64,000 bases of DNA from Desertivirga brevis (GTDB taxonomy: Bacteria > Bacteroidota > Bacteroidia > Sphingobacteriales > Sphingobacteriaceae). A model generated the notes under the pieces. It was not told where the DNA came from. It was given only the letters and a program-made list of their open reading frames with translations, and did not search any database. This document shows, in pieces, positions 16,910 to 25,870 of the stretch. The stretch spans positions 1,749,511 through 1,813,510 of the forward strand of contig NZ_JAFEWF010000001.1 in NCBI RefSeq assembly GCF_017355835.1. The letters are read 5' to 3'. The position numbers and the translations under genes were made by a program. How positions within the stretch are numbered: the first letter of the stretch is position 1; each line of letters starts with the position of its first letter.

Positions 16910-17931
16910 ATGAAAAGAAGAACTGTTGTTAAAAAATTGTCGCTATTAAGCCTTGCTTCTATAGCACAAGGGGGGGTAACCGGATTTTCGGATCTGACCG
17001 GAATGAGTCAGGGTGACCCGGGGCTTGCCTTTGAAGAATTAAGGGAATTAGCCCCAGGAGTATTTTTTATTAAAGGCAGACTCGGGTACTTCAAGAGCGG
17101 GAATTTCCAGGAAGTTGAATGTAATAACGGATGGATAATATTTGATAATTTCGTCGTATTAATAGACTCCAATTTTCCGGCAAAGGCAAAAATACTTCTT
17201 AAGGAAATCAGAAAAACAACTTCAAAACCGATTCGCTATGTAGTGAACACCCATCATCACGGTGACCACCTTTACGCGAACAGATTTTGGTTTAACCAGG
17301 GTGCAGCCATAGTTTCCCATCGAGGTGTCGCAGAAGAGCTGCGGAAGTTTGAAACCGGCCATTACTCAGGAAAACCCGGCCGCTGGGAAGACGCCTCCCG
17401 AAGGAGGGATGATCTTATCGAATTCCCATTATTGCCACCTTCGTTAACTTTTGAAGAGCAGTTGGTCATCGAAGACAAAAACCGCCGTTTAGAATTGATC
17501 CATCTGGCTCCGGGACATACACGGGGTGACGCAGTAGCGTGGTTGCCAAATGAAAAGATAATTTTCACGGGAGACTCTTGCCTGAATGGCCCATTTAATC
17601 TCTTTATGGATGCCCACATTCTGTCATGGATTGAGGCCTTGGATAAAATGCAGAACCTGAAGCCGGAGTTGTCATTCCCGGGCATGGAGATCCCGGTAAC
17701 CTTGAAGGTATAAAAGATCAGCAATAGTTTTTGAAAACCCTGTATCGGTGGGTTAAGGCGCAAAAAGATAAGGGAACAGATTATGCTACAATAAAAGACA
17801 GGCTTTCCCAATTGAGATCGCAAATACAAGGTGACAGAAGAATAAAACGATTTCTTATTGCCGACCCTCAGGTTGTTCCAGGCTTCTCTCTGGAAGCTCA
17901 AACCAGAAAAATCTTTGAACAGATCCCTTAA
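16910..17931 (+). pseudogene. MBL-fold hydrolase, frameshifted and with a nonsense codon
   Basis: The intact part (16910-17713) has a Tat/Sec-like start (MKRRTVVKKLSLLSL) and metallo-beta-lactamase metal ligands: H115-x-H117-x-D119-H120, H203 (PGHTRGD) and D222 (FTGDS). Near 17676-17683 the frame shifts: the expected next ligand block (GHGDPGNLEG) is read only in another frame. That frame meets TAG at 17725-17727 and then continues as FLKTLYRWVKAQ...IFEQIP to 17931, the normal C-terminal tail. The metal site is thus incomplete in the first product. Two lesions make a sequencing error less likely but not excluded. First gene of the TetR-controlled run. Confidence 0.75.
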
Positions 17932-17947
17932 TATAAATCTCGAAAAC

Positions 17948-18361
17948 ATGGAAAAAAGATTCCCTACTCCTCCCTTTACGGAGGAAACGGCCAGGCAAAA
18001 AGTAAAGGCGGCCGAAGATGCCTGGAACACACGAAATTCAGAAAAGGTGAGCCTCGCCTATACGCCAGATACCGAGTGGCGCAATCGTTCACAGTTCTTG
18101 ACTGGCCGGGAGCAGGTGAAGCAGTTTTTAGACAAAAAGTGGCAGAAAGAGCTTGATTACAGGTTGAAGAAAGAGCTATGGGCCTTCAGTGATAACAAAA
18201 TAGCAGTTCGATTTGAATACGAATGGCATGACGACAGCGGGCAATGGTATCGCTCTTACGGCAATGAAATGTGGGAATTTGATGAATCAGGGTATATGCG
18301 TAAAAGGTACGCGAGTATAAACGATCTGGCTATAACAGCAGAAGAACGAAAAATAAAATAA
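17948..18361 (+). CDS. DUF1348 protein (NTF2-like fold)
   Basis: 137 residues from ATG 17948; longer in-frame starts upstream lie inside the MBL tail. The start [21 protein letters not shown] and the blocks [31 protein letters not shown] and [21 protein letters not shown] are characteristic of DUF1348, a SnoaL/NTF2-like family of about 150 residues. Function of the family is unknown; the cone fold binds small hydrophobic ligands. Follows the MBL tail by 16 bp, so same operon. Confidence 0.85.
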   Translation: MEKRFPTPPFTEETARQKVKAAEDAWNTRNSEKVSLAYTPDTEWRNRSQFLTGREQVKQFLDKKWQKELDYRLKKELWAFSDNKIAVRFEYEWHDDSGQWYRSYGNEMWEFDESGYMRKRYASINDLAITAEERKIK

Positions 18362-18393
18362 AACATATTAGTTCACAATTAACAGACTCAAAT

Positions 18394-18756
18394 ATGAAAA
18401 CAGCAGTATTAGTATTTTCAGATCCTAACTCAGGTTCAGAAGAATCATTGGGCCGTGTATTTAATGCCCTGGCTACAGTTTATGAGTACAAGAATGCCGG
18501 CGAGGAAGTATCAGTCTATTTTCAGGGAGCAGGTACAAGATGGCCGGAGCAATTGCTTAAAACAGATCATCCCGCCCATCAGCTTTTTAAGGCAGTAGAA
18601 GACAAAGTGGAAGGCGTATCCTGCGGCTGCGCTGATGTATTTGGTGCTAATCCTTCCGGCTTTGATTTAATCAGGGACAACAAAGTGCCGGGAACATCCG
18701 GCCTGCCGAGTATCGTTCAGATGCAGAAGGAAGGCTATACTATCCTGACGTTTTGA
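18394..18756 (+). CDS. DsrE-family protein
   Basis: 120 residues, cytosolic. The start KTAVLVFSDPNSGSEESLGRVFNAL, the YFQGAGTRWPEQL block and the end PSIVQMQKEGYTILTF fit the DsrE/DsrF-like sulfur-relay fold. Two Cys sit together (VSCGCADVFG, C77 and C79), a possible redox or persulfide pair. Family members near oxidoreductases often act in thiol chemistry. Fourth cistron position in the TetR run, 32 bp after DUF1348. Confidence 0.75.
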   Translation: MKTAVLVFSDPNSGSEESLGRVFNALATVYEYKNAGEEVSVYFQGAGTRWPEQLLKTDHPAHQLFKAVEDKVEGVSCGCADVFGANPSGFDLIRDNKVPGTSGLPSIVQMQKEGYTILTF

Positions 18757-18819
18757 TTATTCATCCAAAATCTCAAAAGTGGGGATATATCCTGCTTTTG
18801 AGACTAAATCAATTGCAGT

Positions 18820-19734
18820 ATGTATCACAAAGGAGAATTAGAGGTTCAGGCCCGGCTGGGTGAGAGCACTAATGCTGAACGAAACGGAAGGGTCGTTACG
18901 AATAAGATAATTCCGGGTGCAGTTAACTTCATTGAGAAACAGCCTTTCTTTCTTTTCAGCAGCATGAATAAAGAAGGTGAAATCTTTATTTCCGTTATTG
19001 CCGGAAAAGCCGGATACCTAAGAGTAATGGATGAGTCATCTATCCAGGTGGATAAAAAAATGATAAACTCTAACCCTTACGATCCAGTCTGGAAAAATCT
19101 CGACAGCCACCCAAAAGTCGGCTTACTTTTTATCGAACTTTCATCACGACGAAGGTTTCGTGTTAATGGGAGTACCAGGAGTAACGGCGATCTTATAACC
19201 GTTTCCATAGAGCAGGCGTATCCGAATTGTCCGAAGTATATCCAGCAAAGACATGTTTTACAGAAGGACAAACCAGCATATCAGCCAAAGTTGCAAAGCG
19301 GCAACTTCTTAGATCCGAACCTAAGAAACCTGATACAAAAAGCTGATACTTTTTTCATTGGAAGCGCAAGCGAGATCGGTGATTTAGATGCTTCCCACCG
19401 TGGAGGATCACCTGGATTTATTGTCATCGAAAATGACAATTGCCTTTTGATTCCGGATTACAAGGGAAACAGTATGTATAATACTTTAGGTAACTTTTTG
19501 GTTAATCCCCAGGCCGGATTGCTCTTTATAGACTTCAATAATCACCAAACACTTCAATTATCAGGCAGGGTAGAAATTCTCTGGACGGCAGAAGATAATA
19601 AAGCAGGTAGTGAAGCCAAAGGACTATTCTGGAAGTTTTTCATTGAGACCTGGTTTCTCTTTGAGAATCTGAAAGGCTACGAGTGGAATTTCGTTAGCTA
19701 CTCTCCATTCAACCCATCAACTGATTTTTTTTAA
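18820..19734 (+). CDS. Pyridoxamine 5'-phosphate oxidase-like flavoprotein
   Basis: 304 residues, starting MYHKGELEVQARLGE as in the large PNPOx-like family (COG3576 type). Two split-barrel halves are seen: FFLFSSMNKEGEIFISVIAGKAGY (residues ~45-70) and TFFIGSASEIGDLDASHRGGSPGF (~175-200), each followed by a GLLFI-type strand. Such proteins bind FMN or F420-like cofactors and reduce small molecules. The middle includes EQAYPNCPKYIQQR, a conserved linker. Part of the TetR run. Confidence 0.78.
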   Translation: MYHKGELEVQARLGESTNAERNGRVVTNKIIPGAVNFIEKQPFFLFSSMNKEGEIFISVIAGKAGYLRVMDESSIQVDKKMINSNPYDPVWKNLDSHPKVGLLFIELSSRRRFRVNGSTRSNGDLITVSIEQAYPNCPKYIQQRHVLQKDKPAYQPKLQSGNFLDPNLRNLIQKADTFFIGSASEIGDLDASHRGGSPGFIVIENDNCLLIPDYKGNSMYNTLGNFLVNPQAGLLFIDFNNHQTLQLSGRVEILWTAEDNKAGSEAKGLFWKFFIETWFLFENLKGYEWNFVSYSPFNPSTDFF

Positions 19735-19755
19735 ACATTAACCACCGTAAGAATT

Positions 19756-20220
19756 ATGACAGCAGAATCAATAGGGTATTCCGTTTCCAAGATACTTCGA
19801 AGGGATTTACAAAGAACAATAGAACAGATCCAGCTCTACAGAAAAGAGGAAGCGATGTGGATAAAGGAAGGAACCATCAATAACTCAGCAGGTAATCTGG
19901 CCCTTCATATTGCGGGAGCTGTCAACCATTTCATCGGAGCTGCTTTAGGAAAGAGTGGGTACATCCGCCAGAGAGATAAAGAATTTAGCCTACGCGAGGT
20001 GGCAAGGGAGGACATAATCCGGCAACTGCAAGCAGCAAGCCATGTGGTGAATGGCGTCCTGGACAACCTTACGTCTGACGATTACCACCAGGATTTCCCG
20101 GAGAAGATAGGCGGCAGCAATCTGACTGTTAACGAATTTCTTATTCATCTGGTTAGTCACGTTAATTACCACTTAGGTCAAATAAACTATCATCGGCGGA
20201 TATTAGATCTTGAAATATGA
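19756..20220 (+). CDS. DinB-family (DUF1572-like) protein
   Basis: 154 residues, four-helix bundle. Metal-ligand histidines of the DinB/YfiT fold are in place: H51 in NLALHIAGAVNHFIG and the C-terminal HLVSHVNYHLGQINYHRR. DinB-type proteins are thiol or bacillithiol transferases and other small-molecule hydrolases. The stop overlaps the start of the next gene (ATGA at 20217-20220), so the two are coupled. Confidence 0.82.
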   Translation: MTAESIGYSVSKILRRDLQRTIEQIQLYRKEEAMWIKEGTINNSAGNLALHIAGAVNHFIGAALGKSGYIRQRDKEFSLREVAREDIIRQLQAASHVVNGVLDNLTSDDYHQDFPEKIGGSNLTVNEFLIHLVSHVNYHLGQINYHRRILDLEI

Positions 20221-20633
20221 GCATTAACACCAATTTCATGCAGCGGTGTATTGAGTTAGCAGCGGAAGCAAAATCAAATGGGAAAACTCCTGTGGGCGCT
20301 GTCCTGGTCAGAAATGAAGAAATTATCGCAGAAGGCGTGGAAGGAAGTCCAGAACTTCCTTTAATTCTCGCTCATGCTGAGATTGTGGCTATTATAAGGG
20401 CAACAGAAATACTTGGTTCGAAAGACTTAAGTAGCTGCGTGTTGTACACCAATGTTGAACCCTGTGTAATGTGCAGCTACATTATCAGAGAAACGGCAAT
20501 TTCCAAAGTTGTATATGGCAGGCAAGCTGGTGTAATTGGTGGAATAAGCGGGGTATTTCGCATCCTTTCCTCCGTAAGTATCAACAAATGGAGCAGGCCA
20601 CCAGAAATTAAACAGGGCAGTGAAGGGGGATGA
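20217..20633 (+). CDS. Nucleoside deaminase (CMP/dCMP deaminase family)
   Basis: 138 residues. Zinc-binding deaminase motifs H53-A-E55 and P82-C83-V-M-C86 are present, with TPVGAVLV before them. This is the cytidine/guanine/tRNA-adenosine deaminase superfamily; the exact base is not decidable from sequence. The protein is shorter at its C-terminus than tRNA deaminases, which speaks for a free-base or nucleoside substrate. Last gene of the TetR run, followed by a terminator. Confidence 0.82.
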   Translation: MSINTNFMQRCIELAAEAKSNGKTPVGAVLVRNEEIIAEGVEGSPELPLILAHAEIVAIIRATEILGSKDLSSCVLYTNVEPCVMCSYIIRETAISKVVYGRQAGVIGGISGVFRILSSVSINKWSRPPEIKQGSEGG

Positions 20634-20664
20634 ATGAAGTGGTTTTAAAATTTAGACCACCAAT

Positions 20665-20699
20665 AGGCCAGTGACGTTTCAGAGACAGCACTGGCCTTT
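20665..20699 (+). terminator. Rho-independent terminator of TetR run
   Basis: AGGCCAGTG and CACTGGCCT pair as a perfect 9-bp stem with a 15-base loop, followed by TTTC. It lies between converging transcription units. Confidence 0.75.
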
Positions 20700-20726
20700 C
20701 TGATATTAAGGAAAAATCGTATAAAC

Positions 20727-21221
20727 CTATTTTACGGGAAGTTTCCACTTCTCAATTAATTCAGCATTAAGCCCTCCCTCTTTCGCGTTGGGTTTTCCCT
20801 TTCCGGTGGTAATTAAATCCTTTAAACTTCCCTGGATATAACTTGTCCATGCATCGTGACAAACATTATAGCATTCGTATTCCGGCACAAGGCCCTCGTG
20901 GGTAAACTTAAGCTCGGTTTTATCCCCATGATGAAGGATTTCGAATACAATTCTATTTCCGTTCCACTCAGTCTGGTCTTCCGTAAAACTAAAATGATTT
21001 TCCAGTACCAGCCAAACCACTTTCTGATTAGGGACTAGTTCCACAATTTTCATTTTGCAGATATGAACATCTTTGTAATAATAGAGAAATTCTTCATTTA
21101 ACGTATCGGTATTGCCCTCTACACTTTCTGACCACCAACCACGGACGTTATTAATTGCGTTAAATACTCCTTCTGGGGTTTGATCTACAGTAATTGATGT
21201 AGTGAAATCTGATATTGTCAT
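20727..21221 (-). CDS. SRPBCC (AHSA1-like) domain protein
   Basis: 164 residues. Begins DFTTSITVDQTPEGVFNAINNVRGWWSE, the hallmark of this SRPBCC subgroup, then an EWNG.R..FEI strand and KFTHEGLVPEYECYNVCHDAW near the end. The fold has a deep hydrophobic pocket and binds lipids or aromatic ligands. Last of five consecutive minus-strand genes with very small gaps (2-50 bp). Two paralogs sit upstream in the same operon. Confidence 0.8.
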   Translation of the reverse strand: MTISDFTTSITVDQTPEGVFNAINNVRGWWSESVEGNTDTLNEEFLYYYKDVHICKMKIVELVPNQKVVWLVLENHFSFTEDQTEWNGNRIVFEILHHGDKTELKFTHEGLVPEYECYNVCHDAWTSYIQGSLKDLITTGKGKPNAKEGGLNAELIEKWKLPVK

Positions 21222-21223
21222 CT

Positions 21224-21709
21224 TTAGTTTGAATTTAAGTATGTATTATTTGATATTCTACAATAAGTTGTTTGCATGATAGCACGGGGAAGGCGCTCGC
21301 AAATATATTGTGTCCAGGCCGGCGCGCAGGACTCATAACACTCAAAGTCGGGTACTAAGCCGATATGGGTAAACACAATTTTAGTCCTACCCGATTCTTC
21401 CGTTATATCAAAACTGATTTTTGTCCTTGTCCATTCGTCTGTCGTATCAACAAAACTAAGATTGCTATCCGTTACTAACCAAACCAGCTTCTTATCAGGA
21501 ACGAGTTCTACCAATCTTTGTCTGGTAATATGGACTCCTCCACCAGCACGAAAACTGAATTCGTCCCCGACTTTTTCAAAGGTTCCCTCAAAAGATTCAT
21601 CAAACAGACCTGACCACCACATTCTAACATCCTTTATTACATTAAAAACTTCCCCAGGTGTTTGAGCCGCAAAAACGGTGGTAGTGAAACTTCTATTCTC
21701 CATTTTCAC
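21224..21709 (-). CDS. SRPBCC (AHSA1-like) domain protein, divergent tail
   Basis: 161 residues, paralog of its neighbour: SFTTTVFAAQTPGEVFNVIKDVRMWWSG, EWTRTKISFDI, and FTHIGLVPDFECYESCAPAW. The last ~23 residues (MQTTYCRISNNTYLNSN) do not match the ITTGKG-type end of the paralogs, so the C-terminus may have been altered by a frameshift or deletion. Start at MKMEN; the second Met is equally possible. Two bases separate it from the next gene. Confidence 0.75.
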   Translation of the reverse strand: MKMENRSFTTTVFAAQTPGEVFNVIKDVRMWWSGLFDESFEGTFEKVGDEFSFRAGGGVHITRQRLVELVPDKKLVWLVTDSNLSFVDTTDEWTRTKISFDITEESGRTKIVFTHIGLVPDFECYESCAPAWTQYICERLPRAIMQTTYCRISNNTYLNSN

Positions 21710-22208
21710 CTCTTGGTTTTAAGAACTGCATTTGACCCAAATGATAATCCAGATGCCCTAGACGACTTAGTATCACGTTAAGCTTATTCCGGTGAGGCTC
21801 CCTTAAGAAATCCTCTTTAGTAACCGCCGTATGCTTTTCGAACCACTCTTGAACACTAATACCCGCTAGTTTCTCTCTCAAAACAGTGATGACTATGGTC
21901 CAGTCTTTCCGCAAGTCACTTACTGTTGGCAAATCATCATTCTTTTTATCAGGCATTTTCACATAAGGTTCCCACAGGTGCGCCGCTTGCTTTTCGTATC
22001 CAAGCAGCGGAAATATGGAATCTGCCAGGGTGGTAAGATGTCCGAGGAGATAGAATCCCCTGTTTCTGCCGGGGGCAACTTCCTCCATTAACTGTTCGTC
22101 AGATAAATCTGACAGAAGCTTATCCAGCTGCGCCGTCTTGGCGTACCAGGTATCCAGTACCATTTTGACAAGTACTTCCTGTTGGTTGGTGACATTTTCT
22201 ATGATCAT
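21693..22208 (-). CDS. DinB-family protein
   Basis: 171 residues with the helical bundle of DinB: LDTWYAKTAQLDKLLSDLSDEQL, GHLTTLADSIFPLLGY and a C-terminal LSRLGHLDYHLGQMQFL. His positions for metal binding are in the GHL and HLDYHLG blocks. Overlaps the downstream SRPBCC gene by 17 bp. Unlike the DinB at 19756 it lacks the HxxxH spacing at the end, so it may belong to a different subgroup. Confidence 0.75.
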   Translation of the reverse strand: MIIENVTNQQEVLVKMVLDTWYAKTAQLDKLLSDLSDEQLMEEVAPGRNRGFYLLGHLTTLADSIFPLLGYEKQAAHLWEPYVKMPDKKNDDLPTVSDLRKDWTIVITVLREKLAGISVQEWFEKHTAVTKEDFLREPHRNKLNVILSRLGHLDYHLGQMQFLKPRGENGE

Positions 22209-22257
22209 AGTTTCACAGATTTATAATTAATAACTTAAATATTGAGAACAGAAATTA

Positions 22258-22998
22258 TCAGGATAAAGGAAAGGTCGCTGTACTTGCAGCTATCTGTCCT
22301 GCAATGTCCCCAAGATGCTCGTAGGTACTTCTATATAACAACACCGCCATGCTTATCCTCCTGACACCACTATTGGCTAAAGTTTGAACGGGGAAGTTCG
22401 GTGTCCCAACTATATTAACAGGGAGAGGGGTGGACCAGGTAATTTCTTTTATGGTATCGGTATCAGGAGCCGCAGGAACAAACAATCCATCAGCCCCCGC
22501 TTCCCGATAAAGGCCTGCCCTTTTTATAGTAATTTCAACCGGCGATTGTAGCTTTTGCAAAAAAGCGTCGATTCGGGCATTAATGAATAATTGCTGATTG
22601 GTTCTGAGAAGGTAATTTTTGATGCATTCCAGCTTCTTTAAGTAAATATCTTCCCCCTGGGAATCTTCTATATTGATACCCGAAACACCCAGATCCAGTA
22701 ATTTTTGAATATTATCCCTCAATACATTCAGATCGTCGCCGTATCCTCTCTCTATATCTACGGATAAAGGAATATTTGTAGACAATTTAATTCTCTGCAC
22801 TATATAGAGCAGTTCTGTGAAAGGAATCATTTCTCCGTCCTCGTACCCCAAAGAACTGGAGATAGCACCACTGGAAGTCCCAATTGCTTCATAGCCTGCT
22901 TTTTCCAAAAGCTGTGCGCTTTTTACATTCCATACATTAGCAAGAATAAAGGGTGCTTGCTGATGATGCAGCTGGTAGAATTTGTCGTAATTGCTCAT
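22258..22998 (-). CDS. Isocitrate lyase/PEP mutase-like enzyme
   Basis: 246 residues, TIM-barrel of the ICL/PEPM superfamily. Seen: FILANVWNVKSAQLLEKAGYEAIGTSS, then DIERGYGDD (metal site region), GINIEDSQG and INARIDAFL. The usual D-D/E-x-K-x-C-G-H loop of true isocitrate lyase is absent, so a different reaction (phosphonopyruvate-type or small carboxylic acid lyase) is likely. In the operon of SRPBCC and DinB genes. Confidence 0.82.
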   Translation of the reverse strand: MSNYDKFYQLHHQQAPFILANVWNVKSAQLLEKAGYEAIGTSSGAISSSLGYEDGEMIPFTELLYIVQRIKLSTNIPLSVDIERGYGDDLNVLRDNIQKLLDLGVSGINIEDSQGEDIYLKKLECIKNYLLRTNQQLFINARIDAFLQKLQSPVEITIKRAGLYREAGADGLFVPAAPDTDTIKEITWSTPLPVNIVGTPNFPVQTLANSGVRRISMAVLLYRSTYEHLGDIAGQIAASTATFPLS

Positions 22999-23010
22999 AT
23001 TCTTCTTGTT

Positions 23011-23454
23011 TTAATAGGCTACATCCGGGGTCCCGATTCCTGTAACAATAAAAGGCTGAAGGCTCTGATGTATGTATCCCGTCCATCCTTTAGAACATCC
23101 CTCGAAACAATCAAATGAAGGATCCAGACCTAGGTGCGTAAAAGTTATCCTGCTCATGTCACCCTCCCTCGCTATATCAAAACACACTTTCGTACCGGTC
23201 CACTCCTCCTTCACCTTGTTCCAGGGCATATAGCTGCCCGTTACCAGCCATTCAATTTTTTCAAAAGGAACACTTTCTGTTATCCTGAATGCCCACCAGT
23301 GAGTATGGAAGTTAACTCTGAACTCACTATTGCGTCGGTCTGTCAGACCCTCAATGTTTTGAGACCACCATCCGCGAACATTATTGATAGCATTGAAAAC
23401 TTCTTCTTGCGATTGCTCTACTGTAATACTTGTTGTAAAATCCTGACTTTCCAT
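23011..23454 (-). CDS. SRPBCC (AHSA1-like) domain protein
   Basis: 147 residues, third paralog: DFTTSITVEQSQEEVFNAINNVRGWWSQ, EWTGTKVCFDI, FTHLGLDPSFDCFEGCSKGW and the standard end VTGIGTPD. First gene of the five-gene minus-strand run. The three copies differ mainly in the pocket-lining middle (for example HTHWWAFRITE here), which suggests different ligands. Confidence 0.82.
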   Translation of the reverse strand: MESQDFTTSITVEQSQEEVFNAINNVRGWWSQNIEGLTDRRNSEFRVNFHTHWWAFRITESVPFEKIEWLVTGSYMPWNKVKEEWTGTKVCFDIAREGDMSRITFTHLGLDPSFDCFEGCSKGWTGYIHQSLQPFIVTGIGTPDVAY

Positions 23455-23614
23455 TTCTTCAATATTTAGCCTGCTTACTTGAGGTTGTTCTGTAAAATCT
23501 TAAACTTTCATTTGAGTAGCACCCTGCCCTTTTATCTGTCTTCCTGTTAGGTCCTTTACAAAGATAGCCTCCTTAAAACTCGTAGGTAGGTGGTAAAATA
23601 GACTTTATGATGGG

Positions 23615-23645
23615 TTGATTTGGACAAGAGATGAACATAATTTTG
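23615..23645 (+). promoter_or_regulatory. Promoter of GlxA-type regulator
   Basis: TTG (23615-23617), 20 bp, TAATTTTG (23638-23645), a full match to TAnnTTTG. The ATG at 23662 follows 16 bp later. Confidence 0.65.
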
Positions 23646-23661
23646 AATAAAATAAATTGTA

Positions 23662-24648
23662 ATGAAGCACATCACTCTGTTATATCCTGAAGGGCATTGT
23701 AACCTTGGCACTGTGGCCTGCATTGTTGGTACAGTCGAAATACTCACCAGAGCTAACATTTACTGGATGGAACAGGGGAACAAACAGAAGTACCAGTTAA
23801 ACGTTGCGGCAACCGGGCCTAAAAAGGAGTACATTGACAATCTGATAGCTGTAAGGACTAATGCCTTCATTACAGATATAAAAAAAACTGACCTTATCAT
23901 TATACCATCCGCTATGCCGGCGGAGGAACTTAGTGAAAGTAAGCTGATGTACGATTGGATTATTGAACAATACAAATCCGGGGCAGAAATAGCGAGCATG
24001 TGTTCCGGCGCGTTTATCCTTGCCTCTACAGGCTTAATGGACGGCAGAGGCTGTTCGACGCACTGGTCATACGCCGACGCCTTCAAAAAAAATTATCCTA
24101 AAGTAAACTTACATTCAGACAAATTGATTACCGACGAAAAAGGTGTTTATACCAATGGCGGTGCGTACTCTTTCTTGAACCTGGTGATCTATCTTGTTGA
24201 AAAATATTACGACAGGCAAACTGCAATATTCTGTGCTAAAATATTCCAGATAGAGCTAGACAGGAACAGCCAGTCACCATTTGTAATATTTGCAGGCCAG
24301 AAAAAACACGATGATCAGCTTGTTCAGCGGGCGCAAGAATACATCGAAAAGAACTTAAGTGAAAAAATATCAGTAGAAACCCTGTCTTCAAAATTCGCCA
24401 TTGGCCGAAGAAATTTTGACAGGCGCTTTATTAAGGCTACTGGAAACACGCCGCTTGAATATTCGCAAAGGGTAAAAATAGAATGTGCGAAAAAGGCGTT
24501 GGAAAACACCCGGAAAACGATTAACGAAGTCATGTACGCGGTGGGTTATTCAGATGTAAAAGCCTTCAGGGAAGTATTCAGAAAAATAACAGGTCTGTCG
24601 CCACTCGAATACAGGAACAAATACAATAAAGAAGCATTTTCGGCTTAA
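23662..24648 (+). CDS. GlxA-type AraC-family regulator (DJ-1/PfpI domain)
   Basis: 328 residues. N-terminal DJ-1/PfpI-like domain (1-~190) with nucleophile-elbow-like block ASMCSGAFILASTGLMDGR (C113) and GRGCSTHW; C-terminal AraC DNA-binding domain with two HTHs (LSSKFAIGRRNFDRRFIKATG and TINEVMYAVGYSDVKAFREVF). This is the GlxA architecture, a regulator of small-molecule catabolism. Divergent from the SRPBCC/DinB/ICL-like operon (207 bp apart), which it probably controls. Confidence 0.87.
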   Translation: MKHITLLYPEGHCNLGTVACIVGTVEILTRANIYWMEQGNKQKYQLNVAATGPKKEYIDNLIAVRTNAFITDIKKTDLIIIPSAMPAEELSESKLMYDWIIEQYKSGAEIASMCSGAFILASTGLMDGRGCSTHWSYADAFKKNYPKVNLHSDKLITDEKGVYTNGGAYSFLNLVIYLVEKYYDRQTAIFCAKIFQIELDRNSQSPFVIFAGQKKHDDQLVQRAQEYIEKNLSEKISVETLSSKFAIGRRNFDRRFIKATGNTPLEYSQRVKIECAKKALENTRKTINEVMYAVGYSDVKAFREVFRKITGLSPLEYRNKYNKEAFSA

Positions 24649-24721
24649 ACATTTTCCTGTTGAAAGAAACGGATTAGCTGATCGAGCAAGAGAATATACA
24701 AAACTTGACCCACTAAGACTG

Positions 24722-25588
24722 TTAATACCAAGTTGTTTTCTCGGTATGCATTCCTTTCAATTTTTTCTTGCCTGCAACAAAAGTTATGCTGATTATTTTA
24801 TTTGTTTCAGGGTCTATTTCAAAAATCTTGCATGCAACAAGTTTAGATCGCGAGTAAAAAATAACAGCCAGGGAATGGTTTACTTCTTTTAATTCTAATG
24901 TGAACTTCTTAAGATATCGTTCGAAGCTGTTAATAAGCAGATGCGAGACTGCGTTAATACCTCTGGTAAATTCAATAGCTTTGTCGGCTCTCACACCCCC
25001 TCCGGCACGTGTTTCAATATCCTCTGACAATATTAGTTCGAGCTTTCTGACATCTCCGCTTTTTATTATATCAATATACTGAGACAGTAGCGCGTGGTTG
25101 CTATTTGATTTTATCTTAAAATCTGCGCCATGTTCATTTAACGCCTTCTTAGCCCGTCTAAGCAGTTGCTTCGAATTGTCAACAGAGATAGAAAAAACCT
25201 CAGCGATTTCCTGATGAGAATAATCAAAGGCGGACTTTAGAATAAATACTGCACGCTCCCTGGGTTTAAGATATTCAAGCATTACAAGCATGGTATAGGA
25301 GAGAATGTCCTTGCTATTAACTAAATGATCAGAACTTTCAGTTGCAATGGGATCTGGAAGCCAACTAAGATCTCCCGTTATCCTTTGGTTCCTTTTTTTC
25401 AGATTTATAGACTTGTTTATTACTGATTTTATCAGGTAGGCAGATTCGTTTTTAATATTCTCATGGTCACTTTCCAAAAAGTTTATGATAACATCCTGTA
25501 TAACGTCAAGAGCATCATCCACACTCCCTAGTATGTTATATGCGTAGGGGAAAAGCTTCTTCTGATAATTCTTATGAAGAACATTCAT
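24722..25588 (-). CDS. SigJ/ECF41-like sigma factor with SnoaL-like extension
   Basis: 288 residues. Region 2 (residues 1-70, DALDVIQDVIINF), then WLPDPI as in SigJ/ECF41 factors, region 4 (LKPRERAVFILKSAFDYSHQEIAEVF...RRAKKAL, ~107-150), then an NTF2/SnoaL-like tail (~160-288) with AGGGVR (195-200), equivalent to the conserved DGGG(K/R) motif that tunes activity of ECF41. No anti-sigma gene is near, as expected for this group. In the family these genes sit beside carboxymuconolactone decarboxylase or oxidoreductase targets. Such a gene lies 770 bp away, and two matching promoter-like sites are present. Confidence 0.82.
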   Translation of the reverse strand: MNVLHKNYQKKLFPYAYNILGSVDDALDVIQDVIINFLESDHENIKNESAYLIKSVINKSINLKKRNQRITGDLSWLPDPIATESSDHLVNSKDILSYTMLVMLEYLKPRERAVFILKSAFDYSHQEIAEVFSISVDNSKQLLRRAKKALNEHGADFKIKSNSNHALLSQYIDIIKSGDVRKLELILSEDIETRAGGGVRADKAIEFTRGINAVSHLLINSFERYLKKFTLELKEVNHSLAVIFYSRSKLVACKIFEIDPETNKIISITFVAGKKKLKGMHTEKTTWY

Positions 25589-25813
25589 CGGTTTCTATTG
25601 TAATATTAGACATTAAAGTCTGGCATGCTTACGACATTTCTTCCAAAGGTCCGCTACTATAATCACATTTGCAAGTAGTTACCATTTTGGTACTTGCTGA
25701 CAATTGGTAATATTTTGCAAAGGAGATCACCCAGCCGTGAAACATTTGAAATAAAATCTACCCACCGCAATCTTAATTGCGATTTGAACATAATAAAGTC
25801 TTTCCCATTTTTT

Positions 25814-25840
25814 TGTCACCTATCACATCCCTATGTTGTC
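25814..25840 (+). promoter_or_regulatory. Candidate ECF41-type promoter, site A
   Basis: TGTCACC, 16 bp, TGTC. The known ECF41 consensus is TGTCACA and CGTC at this spacing. It lies 31 bp before the ATG of the HxlR gene at 25871. The same arrangement recurs at 26308-26334. Confidence 0.5.
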
Positions 25841-25870
25841 AGACAAGTAATGGAAGTTCTTTAAACTCGA

